22,616 nucleotides of DNA from the NCBI GenBank assembly GCA_041657585.1, contig JBBABP010000012.1:1-22616 (forward strand). The letters run 5' to 3'. Position numbers and translations under genes: made by a program. The notes under the pieces were generated by a model that did no database searches, was not told where the DNA came from, and saw only the letters and a list, made by a program, of their open reading frames with translations. The DNA comes from JBBABP01 sp041657585 (GTDB lineage: Bacteria; Patescibacteriota; Gracilibacteria; Absconditabacterales; Absconditicoccaceae). The first letter of the stretch is position 1; each line of letters opens with the position of its first letter. This document shows positions 9,422-16,524 of this stretch, piece by piece.

Positions 9422-9584
9422 TTCTTGAGAAAACGCAAAGAGAAACCATAATTATGATTGTTGTTATTATGATTCATATCATCTTTGTTGATTTCTATGT
9501 TGTTTCCATCTGACAACCAACAATTTGTTCGTTTATCAACATTGTTGAATTTCTTGTTGTTTGGATTTCGAAAACCAGGAAACA
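9422..9584 (-). repeat. DGR template repeat (TR)
   Basis: This is the non-coding template copy of a diversity-generating retroelement. Aligned without gaps to 9830-9992 at an offset of 408 bp, it differs at 33 sites. At 30 of these the minus-strand TR base is A; by my count 21 read A to G, 9 A to T and none A to C. Of the non-A positions within 9441-9570 only one differs (9563). The 3' end carries one T/G mismatch (9438 vs 9846) where the IMH*/IMH difference belongs. The TR is full of AAC and AAT codons, as DGR templates are. It is read as RNA, not protein: the ORF through it has a stop just before the repeat and runs into unrelated repeat sequence. Confidence 0.95.
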
Positions 9585-9687
9585 TAAAAATAGCAACTTA
9601 ATTTGTCATACTATCGTAACCAATAATATGATCTTTTACTCCTCCAATACAAATTAGAGAGTGCTATTGAATTAGGCATACAAAGTC

Positions 9688-9716
9688 ATTATCTTAATGA
9701 TAATGAACTATTGCAA
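9688..9716 (-). promoter_or_regulatory. Candidate promoter of the TR RNA
   Basis: On the minus strand TTGCAA (9711-9716) lies 17 bp before GATAAT (9688-9693), between the target gene terminator and the TR. The same TTGCAA-17-TATAAT layout precedes the target gene. The -10 falls within the inverted repeat TCATTATC/GATAATGA (9686-9706), which could serve as an operator. Confidence 0.5.
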
Positions 9717-9733
9717 AATTTATAATATAAAAA

Positions 9734-9763
9734 TGGCAAAAATTTGCAAGGCAAATTTTTGCC
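9734..9763 (-). terminator. Terminator of the DGR target gene
   Basis: The 13-bp perfect stem GGCAAAAATTTGC/GCAAATTTTTGCC has a 3-nt loop and is followed on the minus strand by ATTTTTATA. It separates target mRNA from template RNA. Confidence 0.75.
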
Positions 9764-9794
9764 ACCGATTATTTTCGTCGTATTTACTTGTGCC

Positions 9795-9826
9795 TATCGG
9801 CCGATAAGCGGCCATTCTGGCCGGCC
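9795..9826 (-). other. GC-rich palindromes directly 3' of the DGR variable repeat
   Basis: TATCGGCCGATA (9795-9806) and GGCC-ATTCT-GGCC (9810-9822) followed by another GGCC begin right at the target stop codon. They stand out as pure GC palindromes in AT-rich DNA. DGRs such as that of phage BPP-1 need a hairpin just after the IMH for efficient retrohoming, and these palindromes sit in the equivalent place. Confidence 0.6.
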
Positions 9827-10740
9827 TAATTCTTGAGAAAACGCACAGAGAAACCACAACCATGATAGCTGTCATCATGAAACATATCACCTTTGCCGAT
9901 ACCTATGTAGTCTCCATCTGACAACCAACAATCCGTACGTTCATCAACATCGTAGAACTCCTCGTAGCTCTGACTCCGAAAACCAGAAAACACATTTTCT
10001 CAATCTTTTTGGAAATTATTTTCTAAGAATTTTTGATGATTTTCTTTTCATCATCTTATTTCTTCCATTTGTTTATAAGTTGGCAACTTACTTAAATCTA
10101 CTTTGCCTTGTTCCGCTAAATTTTTGACTGCGTATCGATTGAATAACTGCTGTCATAAATATTTTTTTGGGATAACGTCTTTAGGTTCATTTATATATTC
10201 TCGTACAAAAGCATTTTCATTGCTTCATTTAATTTCTTTTTCAAGAACAGTTACTTTTTTTTCTACTCAATTTATTGCCATCGGTCTTTTTTCTTTTTTC
10301 CAACCTTGGTTTAATTTTTCTTCTAAAGTTAGATCTTTATCTATTTTGTAATTTTCTTTTTCTAGTCTTGGGGTTTTAATTTTCTCTACTGAGTCTCACA
10401 TAATTAATTTTTTAACATCTGCTTCTGTTAATTCTGGATTTAGTTCTTGTAATGTTTTTGAAGCTTCTTGGAATTTTTTTTCATTTAATTTTTTTTCTTT
10501 GTATAGAGTTTTATATTTTTCTATCAAATCTTTATTTTCTTCTTTAAATTTTAGATTTAATTCTTGTTTTTTTGTCTTTTCTAACTTTTTTCTTTCTTCT
10601 TGCTCTTCTGGTTTATTAAAAATTTCTTTTATTGCATTTCTTTTTTTGTCCTTCTCATCAAACAAAGGTTTTAATTTTTCTTTTAAATTCTTTCTTGTTT
10701 CTTCATATTCTTTTAAATTTTCTTTTGCTGTTGTTGTCAT
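9826..10740 (-). CDS. DGR-diversified protein with C-terminal C-type-lectin-like domain
   Basis: A 304-aa protein, ATG 10738-10740 to TAG 9826-9828. Residues 1-115 are a highly charged Lys/Glu coiled-coil-like region (MTTTAKENLKEYEETRK...). A linker follows, then from about residue 215 a domain with LPTYKQMEEI, GFRS, CWLSDG and final GFSVRFLKN. It resembles the Fibrobacter succinogenes major paralogous/FGE-like fold used by many DGR variable proteins. The last 54 codons are the variable repeat (VR). In established DGRs this domain binds ligands and is diversified by reverse transcription of the TR. No signal peptide or TM segment is visible, so localisation is unclear. UGA codes several glycines outside the VR. 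Target ligand unknown. Confidence 0.93.
9830..9992 (-). repeat. DGR variable repeat (VR)
   Basis: The 3' end of the target gene, homologous to the TR at 9422-9584. Substitutions fall at TR adenines across the segment (about 9857-9976), leaving conserved runs such as TGTTGGTTGTCAGATGGA. Diversified residues include the stretches SQSYEEFYDVDERTD, DYIGIGKG and FHDDSYHGC. The IMH region at the end (GTGCGTTTTCTCAAGAA) is kept except for one TR/VR mismatch. Confidence 0.95.
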
Positions 10741-10757
10741 TGTAATAATATAAATAG

Positions 10758-10800
10758 ATAAAATAGAAAGGTAAAAGGATAAAGGATAAAGGTGAAAGGT
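10758..10800. repeat. AAAGGTAAAAGGATAAAGG tandem repeats
   Basis: Degenerate 7-8-bp purine repeats (AGGATAA, AGGTGAA) lie in the 5' leader of the DGR target gene. A related array is at 11868-11938. Confidence 0.6.
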
Positions 10801-10844
10801 AAAAATTTTTCGTCCCTTGTTCCTAGTTCCTTTTCACTAACTTA

Positions 10845-10873
10845 ATTATATTCAGATTTTTTTGATTTTGCAA
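10845..10873 (-). promoter_or_regulatory. Candidate promoter of the DGR target gene
   Basis: On the minus strand TTGCAA (10868-10873), a 17-bp spacer and a perfect TATAAT (10845-10850) precede the gene. The leader is about 100 nt. Confidence 0.6.
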
Positions 10874-10930
10874 ATTTTTATAGAAATAGAACAAAAAAAA
10901 ACTATTCCTTTTGGTTTCTGTTTCTTATTA

Positions 10931-11030
10931 TTGACATATATAATTATATGGTGGGTAATTGCAAGAGGAAAATCTCCCAATTTCGTGAGAGATTAAGTGG
11001 ACATAGATAAAAAGATTGAAAATCTTATTT
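10931..11030. other. Gap with local inverted repeats, possible terminator of the MIP18-like gene
   Basis: Contains TTGACA at 10931, an AATCTC..GAGATT pair around 10969-10993, and AAGATT-GAA-AATCTT (11012-11026). The last is followed on the minus strand by a short T run and could be a weak terminator for the gene ending at 11053. No RNA family is recognised. Confidence 0.35.
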
Positions 11031-11052
11031 GTTAAAAAATAATTGAAATATT

Positions 11053-11361
11053 TTACTCGAACATTCTTTTGAGATCGGGATCTTTGATCATTTCTTGCGT
11101 TCGCATTGGGTCAAAAGTAATAGTGATATTTACTCAATATTTTGGCAATATTTCATTAATTGCATTTTTTATCATTTCCTGTAACATTTCTGCCATAGGA
11201 CATGCTGGAGTAGTAAATGTAATTAACAAATTTATTTGCTTTTTTTTATTGTCTAAAGATATTTTATAAATTAATCATAAAGTGAAAATATCTATGATTG
11301 GAAATTCTGGATCATAGATTGTTTTTAATTTTTCTTCGATATTTTTTATTATACTAACCAG
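11053..11361 (-). CDS. MIP18/DUF59 family protein (SufT/PaaD-like)
   Basis: About 100 residues matching the MIP18 (DUF59) family, which helps assemble or deliver iron-sulphur clusters. Visible are LKTIYDPEFPIIDIFTLGLIY, then LITFTTPACPMAEMLQ with the conserved cysteine, and a C-terminal TFDPMRTQEMI. One glycine of TLGLIY and one of KYGV are UGA. The start is a problem. The frame is closed by TAG at 11362-11364, and no in-frame ATG, GTG or TTG lies before the YDPE motif. Candidates are CTG (11359-11361) or ATA (11350-11352 or 11347-11349); I give the longest. It may use a rare start codon or carry a damaged 5' end. No other Suf gene is adjacent. Confidence 0.8.
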
Positions 11362-11464
11362 CTAATAAAATATTAAATAATAAAATTAACATTAATTATG
11401 CAAATCTTTACTATAAGCGTACCTGCGCGTCCCGCAACTGCGGGGTATTTTATTATCAGAAATT

Positions 11465-11851
11465 TTAGAAATGTCGTTCATCTTTTTGGCTATTGTCTGC
11501 AAATAAAGATATTTGTAAGATTGCAAATCAGATTAATAATAATATTCAAATTAATTTTCATCGATATCATAATAAAAGCAAAAGCACGTTGATCATTATA
11601 TAAATTCAAAATAATAATGATAATTTATAGCTGTCTTTAACGATACGTTCGTTATCTGTATTGCGAAATATTTTTTGTATTCAAATAAAAAGATAAAAAC
11701 TGATTCACCAAGCAAATATGAAAGTTCACAAAAGTCACAATCCAATTCATATTACAGGATCTTCATAAACATTGATTAATGTATAATCTATAATAATTAT
11801 AATCAATCAAAGAATTGCTTTAGCTATTGATGCTATATGATAAAGTTTCAT
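11465..11851 (-). CDS. Four-helix membrane protein, unknown
   Basis: 128 residues, ATG 11849-11851 to TAA 11465-11467. Four hydrophobic segments are visible (about residues 8-26, 36-60, 80-98 and 102-121). Most membrane glycines are UGA, for example GIGLGLLG. Between helices 2 and 3 is a charged loop (QKIFRNTDNERIVKDSYK). No family is recognised. It sits in a run of minus-strand envelope genes. Downstream a CCCGCA/TGCGGG hairpin (about 11431-11444) marks the end of the unit. No signal for regulation is seen. Confidence 0.85.
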
Positions 11852-11867
11852 AACAAGACGGAAGGTT

Positions 11868-11938
11868 AAAGGGACAAGGGACAAGGCGAAAGGAACAAAT
11901 AATTTTTTACCTTTCTACTTTCACCTTTTACCTTTATA
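11868..11938. repeat. AAGGGACAA and ACTTTCACCTTT short repeats
   Basis: Purine-rich GGGACAAGG units are followed by pyrimidine-rich CTTTCTACTTTCACC units. The pair is like that at 1081-1240 and has partly complementary halves. Confidence 0.6.
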
Positions 11939-11956
11939 CTGAATTATTAATTATTT

Positions 11957-12736
11957 TTAGTTGTCTACGTTTGTTTCTTCTTCTAAATTATCTTTTTCGT
12001 TAGATTGTTCTGATGAAATTTCTCATGGAGATGAAATATAAAATCCATTATTTCAAAGTTCATAAAAAAGTTTGTAATAAATTTTTTCCCAAATCCCTGA
12101 TCAAAATGGCATCAATGTATATCAAATTATTGATGGCAAAAGCATATAAAGATATGTTTGCAACTGCAAAGAAGAAGTATTTGAATTTTTGTAAATCATT
12201 GTATAAAGAAATAAACTTAATGCAAATCAAAATACGTTTCCTATAAGCATAGATCAAGAATAATTTGGATTTGTTGAAAATTCAATTTGACAAGATGAAA
12301 TAAAAATAGCAAACAAAACATGAAATCATAATATTAAAAATAATGTTTTGATATCAGAATTGAATAAAAGATATAATGGAGTCATAATAAAAAATAAAAG
12401 TCAGTTTGTCAAAAGCAGTAATCAAAACATTTTTGCTGAATCATAATATTTTTTGTTGTAGAATAAATTGTAAATTCCAGCTACACATAAATTTCAAATA
12501 AAAGTTGATATAAATCAAATGAACAATAAAATCAAAGGCAATAATGGATTTGGTTTTACAAAATCATTTGCCTGTTGTCATAATGCTTCTGTGAACATAC
12601 TTCACATAAAAGATAAACTAACAAAAAGCAATGCGGCTATAATTCATCATATAAACAATCAAATTAAGATTTTTGCGAACAGTTGTCGTCAATTTAAATT
12701 TGATGGTTCGTTAAATTCATTGTTTGGATTGAACAT
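11957..12736 (-). CDS. Polytopic membrane protein, unknown
   Basis: 259 residues, ATG 12734-12736 to TAA 11957-11959. It has a soluble N-terminus (MFNPNNEFNEPSNLNGR) and about six hydrophobic segments from residue 18 to about 215. An acidic tail (EISSEQSNEKDNLEEE) follows. UGA-encoded glycines are frequent, so under the standard code the gene is invisible. The topology resembles small integral membrane proteins of the Yip1/DUF-type but no motif confirms this. Neighbours are membrane and lipoprotein genes on the same strand, each separated by short repeat-filled gaps. Function unknown. Confidence 0.88.
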
Positions 12737-12739
12737 TAT

Positions 12740-12827
12740 AATTAAATTAAAAAATTAAAAGACTAAAATATTAAAAAATTAAAGATGAAAGATCAAAGAC
12801 TATAGACTAACGACTAAAGACTAAAGA
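12740..12827. repeat. AAAAATTAAAA and GACTAAA repeats
   Basis: Two arrays: AAATTAAA-type units at about 12747-12785 (closely matched at 13691-13728) and GACTAAA-type units at about 12795-12830. The second array provides the TAG stop of the lipoprotein gene. Confidence 0.65.
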
Positions 12828-13385
12828 CTATTTTGTGCATTTTATATTTTTGACTGCGGTTATAAAATTTGAATTTTCAGATTTATTTGATGTTTGGAAT
12901 GATATAATATATAAATAATTATCTTTGAAAAAAAAGCTTTGAGTAAAATAATTTTTTAAGTCAGATTGATTTATTTGGAAATTAAAAAATAATCAAGTAA
13001 TTATAATATTATCGCATTTGAATTTTAGTGATTTATATTTTTGCATAGTAGTACCTGTGATAGTCGCTGAGATTAAATCAATATTGTTGTTTAATGTTTG
13101 TTTCAAAGAATCGTTTTGTTGAATATTATTTTTGCTCACAAGAATTGAACTTACTCATGTGCCAATTGAATCTGATTTGGCCGCATAAATTAAATTAATA
13201 TCTAAATCTGATTCTAATTTTGCAAATTCTAATGGAAGATAATTTTTTGCCGTGTTGAATTTTAAAATAAAGTCATCAAATTTTATATTTAAAATATTTT
13301 TTGATTTACATCAAGATAAAATTAAAAATCAAGGTAAAATTAAAAATATTAAAACAAAATAAATAATCAGATTTTTTTTTGCCAT
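12828..13385 (-). CDS. Lipoprotein, unknown
   Basis: 185 residues. The N-terminus MAKKNLIIYFVLIFLILPGF is a typical signal, followed by the lipobox LSG|C at residues 23-26, whose glycine is a UGA codon (TCT TGA TGT). After signal peptidase II cleavage the Cys would be lipidated and the protein anchored outside the membrane. The mature part is mixed alpha/beta-looking, with no known motif. Its ATG directly abuts the TAA of the upstream membrane gene (13386-13388), so the two are probably translationally coupled and may act together. TAG 12828-12830 lies in a repeat array, so the C-terminus may have been reshaped by repeat change. Confidence 0.9.
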
Positions 13386-13685
13386 TTATTTGGACACAAG
13401 CATATAAATTATGGCTAATATTACTCATATAATAATTCAAATCAAAAAAGAATTTATATAAATTTTGTGTTTGTCTGGATGCTCATCATCATATCAAAGT
13501 CTAATACGAGAAATAATATATCATATCATAATACCACAAAAAATTAAATATCATGGCATCAAAAATTGTTTTATAACATCATAATATTGTGAATTGAGAA
13601 TAATTTCTCATCTAAGAAAAAATATTCAAACTATCACAGTTAAAAAGAAAAAAATACCCTTTAATATTTCAAAAAATATTCACAT
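13386..13685 (-). CDS. Small three-helix membrane protein
   Basis: 99 residues, ATG 13683-13685 to TAA 13386-13388, starting M-G(UGA)-IFFEILKGIFFFL. Three hydrophobic segments are visible (about 3-25, 43-60 and 79-97) with a charged loop RIRLGYDDEHPDKHK before the last. Its stop codon is immediately followed by the start of the lipoprotein gene, with no spacer, which suggests coupling. No family is recognised. Confidence 0.82.
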
Positions 13686-13690
13686 AACTT

Positions 13691-13811
13691 TAATAATTAA
13701 AAAATTAAAAAACTAAAATATTAAAAAATTGAATTTGTAATTTGTAATTCGTAATTACCAATATTCCAATTACCAATTACTTCTTTCAGCTTCAAGCTTT
13801 CTGCTTTAAGC
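13691..13811. repeat. AT-rich repeats and AAGCTT inverted units
   Basis: AAATTAAAAA units (like 12747-12785) are followed by TTTGTAATTCG and CAATTACCAATT repeats, then AGCTTCAAGCTTTCTGCTTTAAGCTT. No coding potential. Confidence 0.6.
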
Positions 13812-13813
13812 TT

Positions 13814-14164
13814 TTATTTTTTCGTTCATGTTGAAGAATTTTGGACTACTTCATCTATTACTTTTTCAATTAAATCAATATCATCTTCCGTAAGTCATGT
13901 TGCATTTTTTGATTTTATTTTAGTTTCTTCAATCAATGCATCAACCTTTTTGTTTAATTCTTCTTTTGAGATCTGAACCACTCAATCGTTTGTTTGTACT
14001 CATTCGTATCAAGATTGAATATCGGAATTTTGGATTTGATCAATTGGATTGTCGTATTGATTTCAAGTATAAAGTAAATCTTGAGAAACATTTTTTATCT
14101 TTGTCCCACATCAAGCAAGAACAAGAAAAGCGAAAAGTCACAAAATTAGGAAGTTTTTTTTCAT
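13814..14164 (-). CDS. Small lipoprotein, unknown
   Basis: 116 residues. It has a clear signal MKKNFLILGLFAFLVLAG|C with lipobox LAGC, in which the Gly is UGA (GCT TGA TGT). The mature chain is acidic and Gln/Asn-rich with a helical C-terminal half (EELNKKVDALIEETKIKSK, then DDIDLIEKVIDEVVQ). No family is recognised. It is the most upstream gene of the minus-strand envelope group. With UGA as stop it would end after eight residues. Confidence 0.88.
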
Positions 14165-14513
14165 TTTGTTAGGAATAATTTAAAATTAATATTTTTGTGA
14201 TTTTAAGTTTTTTCGTTTCAAAATCAAACAAAAATAAGCATTCAGTTTATTTCTGCTTCGCAGACTCAGGACTTCCGTCCAGAGTTAAAATAGGTCGTGA
14301 CTTCGTCACTTCATAAGTGATAAACTTGTAAGCAAAACGCATTGAAATTTGAAATGGAAATAATAAAATAAAAGGGAACCAGGAATTAGGAATCTGGAAT
14401 TAGAAAAATTTTAATTCTGATTTTGTTATGGTTGGTGATTGATTATTTTTAATAACTAATTCCCAATTTCAAGTTCCCAATTACCAAAAATTTTTATTTA
14501 AAAATTTTTATTA
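14165..14513. other. Gap between divergent genes, hairpins and short repeats only
   Basis: No gene is seen. It contains GTGACTTCGTCAC (about 14308-14320), a GCTTCGCAGACT segment shared with 8394, GGAATTAGGAATCTGGAATTAG repeats (14380-14402) and TTCCCAATTTCAAG repeats (14459-14485). Confidence 0.5.
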
Positions 14514-14963
14514 ATGTCCTTATTACAAAAACTAACTGAAGACTACAAACAAGCAATGAGAGATAAAAATGAGATCAAAAAATCTGCTTTAAATTTTGTT
14601 TTATCACAAATTAAATATAAAAAAATTGAGCTACAAAAAGAGCCTGAAGATGAAGATGTTGTTGGCGTGATAAAAAAAGAATTAAAAACGATAGCAGAAA
14701 CAATCTGATTTTTGGAAAAAGCAAACAAGCTTGAAGATTTGGAAATTGAAAAACAGAAAAAGGAATTTTTGACTTCGTATTTGCCTGAAGTTTTGGACAA
14801 AGAAAAGACTAAAGAAATAATTGAAAATATAATAAAAAAACTTTGAATAAGTGATTTGAAAACTCAAAGATGAATGATGATGAAAGAAATTATGGCTGAA
14901 TATAAATGAAAAATAGACGGTGGGCTTGTAAATGAAATTGTGAATGAAATGATAAGTAAATAG
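14514..14963 (+). CDS. yqeY: GatB/YqeY family protein
   Basis: 149 residues, the usual length for YqeY. The start MSLLQKLTEDYKQAMRDK matches the family's L.....D...AM..KD pattern. It continues with LNFVLSQIKYKKIEL, VIKKELKTIAETIGFLEKANK, FLTSYLPEVLDKEKTKEII and the C-terminal RGMMMKEIMAEYKGKIDGGLVNEIVNEMI. The domain is shared with the tail of GatB, which helps tRNA-dependent amidation. The role of free-standing YqeY is unsettled. Five UGA codons encode Gly, including the conserved KGKIDG region. It stands first in a plus-strand series that continues with exported proteins but has no evident functional link to them. Confidence 0.93.
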
Positions 14964-15043
14964 TGACGAGTGCCGAGTGGCGCGTAACTAGTAACTAGTC
15001 ACTCGTAATTGATTTTAATCTTTTAATTTAATTTTTTTATTCT

Positions 15044-15844
15044 ATGAAAAAATTATTATACTGAATTATAATGTTGTTTGGAGTGTTCACATTTTTTGGC
15101 GTTAATAATTTTTCTTTCGCTGCAAATTGACAACAATGCAAAGCAAAAACAGGTGTTTTAAATCATTACTATACGTGCCAATATAAAGACAAAGTACCAA
15201 GTTCTTGTTTGGCTTGAACTCAAAGTTGCCTAAAAAAAGAAGATTGTAATTGAACAACAATGTGTTGTATTTGTGATCCTGATCCAACAATAACGCCACC
15301 TACTCCTCCTACTATACAAACATGAAACTGCAATAGTAACAATGACTGTCGAGATGATGAAGAATGTGTTTCTTATTTTTGTCAAAAAAAAACTACTCCT
15401 GCTAATACTGTTCCTTGAAATAATAACACATCTTCATTATGTTGAGGTAAGACATGTGATGGAACAACTCATTCATGCGTACAAGATAAATGCGTTTGCG
15501 ATCCAAACATAACTGGTAATTGTTGTGGAATAAAATTAAATACCAATGTCCCTTTTATTGGTAATTGCATAGAACTTAGTTCACAAAATCCTAAATCAAA
15601 TATCAATGAATCTACTGCCTTTCCTATTTTGATGTGATGACTAACAAAAATATTGATAACTGTAATTTTGGTAGTTTGTTTTGGCGTGATAATAGTTGGT
15701 TGAGTAATGATAAGCACTTGATGAGCATCACAAGAAAATGTAACACAATGAAGAAAATTAATAATGTGAGTTGTGAAAGCGATAGCGATTTTGTGAGCTA
15801 TCGGTGTAATTTTGCGTCTTATCAATCCAAACTTTTTTGGATAG
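15044..15844 (+). CDS. Exported Cys-rich protein with C-terminal T4SS-pilin-like helices
   Basis: 266 residues. A signal peptide covers MKKLLYGIIMLFGVFTFFGVNNFSFA, with cleavage near residue 27. The middle (about 30-185) carries over 20 cysteines, mostly as CxxC or CC pairs (MCCIC, CNSNNDC, CVCDP, NCCG), plus a Pro/Thr spacer TPPTPPT. The tail has two hydrophobic helices around a short loop, GVMISTGGASQENVTQGRK, as in TrbC/VirB2-like pilins. The Cys-rich part would form disulphides outside the cell and the tail would anchor it. The fused arrangement suggests a surface or fibre subunit. UGA encodes Gly throughout. The family assignment of the tail is moderate; the Cys region is unassigned. Confidence 0.88.
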
Positions 15845-15920
15845 TAATATTTTATTTTTAACCCTGCTGAAACACAGGGTAAAATATTAAAGAAATATTT
15901 TATCTTTTAATTATATAAAA

Positions 15921-16310
15921 ATGGTAAAAATTGAATTTAATGGGAATGGCTATTTGATCGAACACAAATTGTTGTACTGATTTTCAGAGCCGAATGTAAA
16001 ATTAATTAATCTGGCTTTAGAACCTTGAGAAGATATGCGTTATCAAAAGTTAGATTATCAATTGGTTGATTATCCTGGCGAATATGATATTGATGATATC
16101 ACTATCAATTGTTTTTTGTGAATAAATCATAAATTAAATTATGTGATAGATTATAACAACAAAAAAATCTGAATTATACAATCACCTGAAGTGCTTGAAA
16201 TTGATGAGGTTGGTGATGTAAAATATTGGCTTTACTCTGATGATAATATTTCAAACAAAATAGATCAAATGGAATTGGAATGAGAAAAACAGAAACTAAC
16301 AAGTGAATAG
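15921..16310 (+). CDS. Metallo-beta-lactamase-fold-like small protein
   Basis: 129 residues, ATG 15921 to TAG 16308-16310. The pattern MVKIEFNGNGYLIEHK, followed by LVDYPGEYDIDDITINCFL, resembles the PGEYE-containing UlaG-like metallo-beta-lactamase proteins common in CPR. The metal-binding HxHxDH motif is absent, so it would be catalytically inactive or have another role. The chain is shorter than true family members (about 200 or more residues). The assignment is tentative and based on the PGEY motif and strand pattern. It lies between the pilin-like gene and the sortase, with short gaps that suggest one transcript is possible. Confidence 0.8.
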
Positions 16311-16373
16311 TTACGAGTTAATAGTGACGAGTTAATAGTGAAGAGTTACGAGTGAAGAGTTACGAGTAACGTG
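16311..16373. repeat. TTACGAG/TTAATAGTGA tandem repeats
   Basis: Degenerate units GAGTTACGAGT and GAGTTAATAGT, sharing the TTACGAG core with 5018-5062. Confidence 0.7.
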
Positions 16374-16477
16374 TCATTGCGAGCCTGCCTGCGGTAGGCA
16401 GGGAGTTTTTTTTGCGACGAAGCAATCTTGTTTCAAACGTTTAAGATTGCTTTGCTCCTTTCAGTCGCTCGCAATGA
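16374..16477. repeat. ~104-bp dispersed element, copy B (inverted relative to 3323-3426)
   Basis: Begins TCATTGCGAG and ends CTCGCAATGA, with terminal inverted repeats of about 10 bp. It contains AAACGTTTAAGATTGC and the embedded palindrome CCTGCCTGCGGTAGGCAGG (16384-16402). Its reverse complement aligns along the whole of 3323-3426 with scattered changes. It lies just upstream of the sortase gene. Confidence 0.8.
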
Positions 16478-16524
16478 CAAACAATTTTTTAATGTTTTAA
16501 TTTTTTAGTTTTTTAATTATTATA

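Noticed and set aside
9304..9585. 93-residue ORF through the template repeat that looks like a truncated copy of the lectin domain
   Set aside because: It has a stop just upstream, no N-terminal part, and its C-terminus is repeat sequence. The A-biased differences show it is the DGR template RNA, not a pseudogene.
10499..10753. Plus-strand Phe/Ser-rich ORF
   Set aside because: It is antisense to the Lys/Glu-rich N-terminus of the DGR target gene.
11398..11592. Plus-strand ORF over the minus-strand membrane gene
   Set aside because: It covers a hairpin and the antisense of a convincing four-helix protein.
15469..15825. 118-residue minus-strand ORF in the Cys-rich gene
   Set aside because: It is a shadow; the plus-strand frame has a signal peptide, Cys pairs and pilin-like helices.
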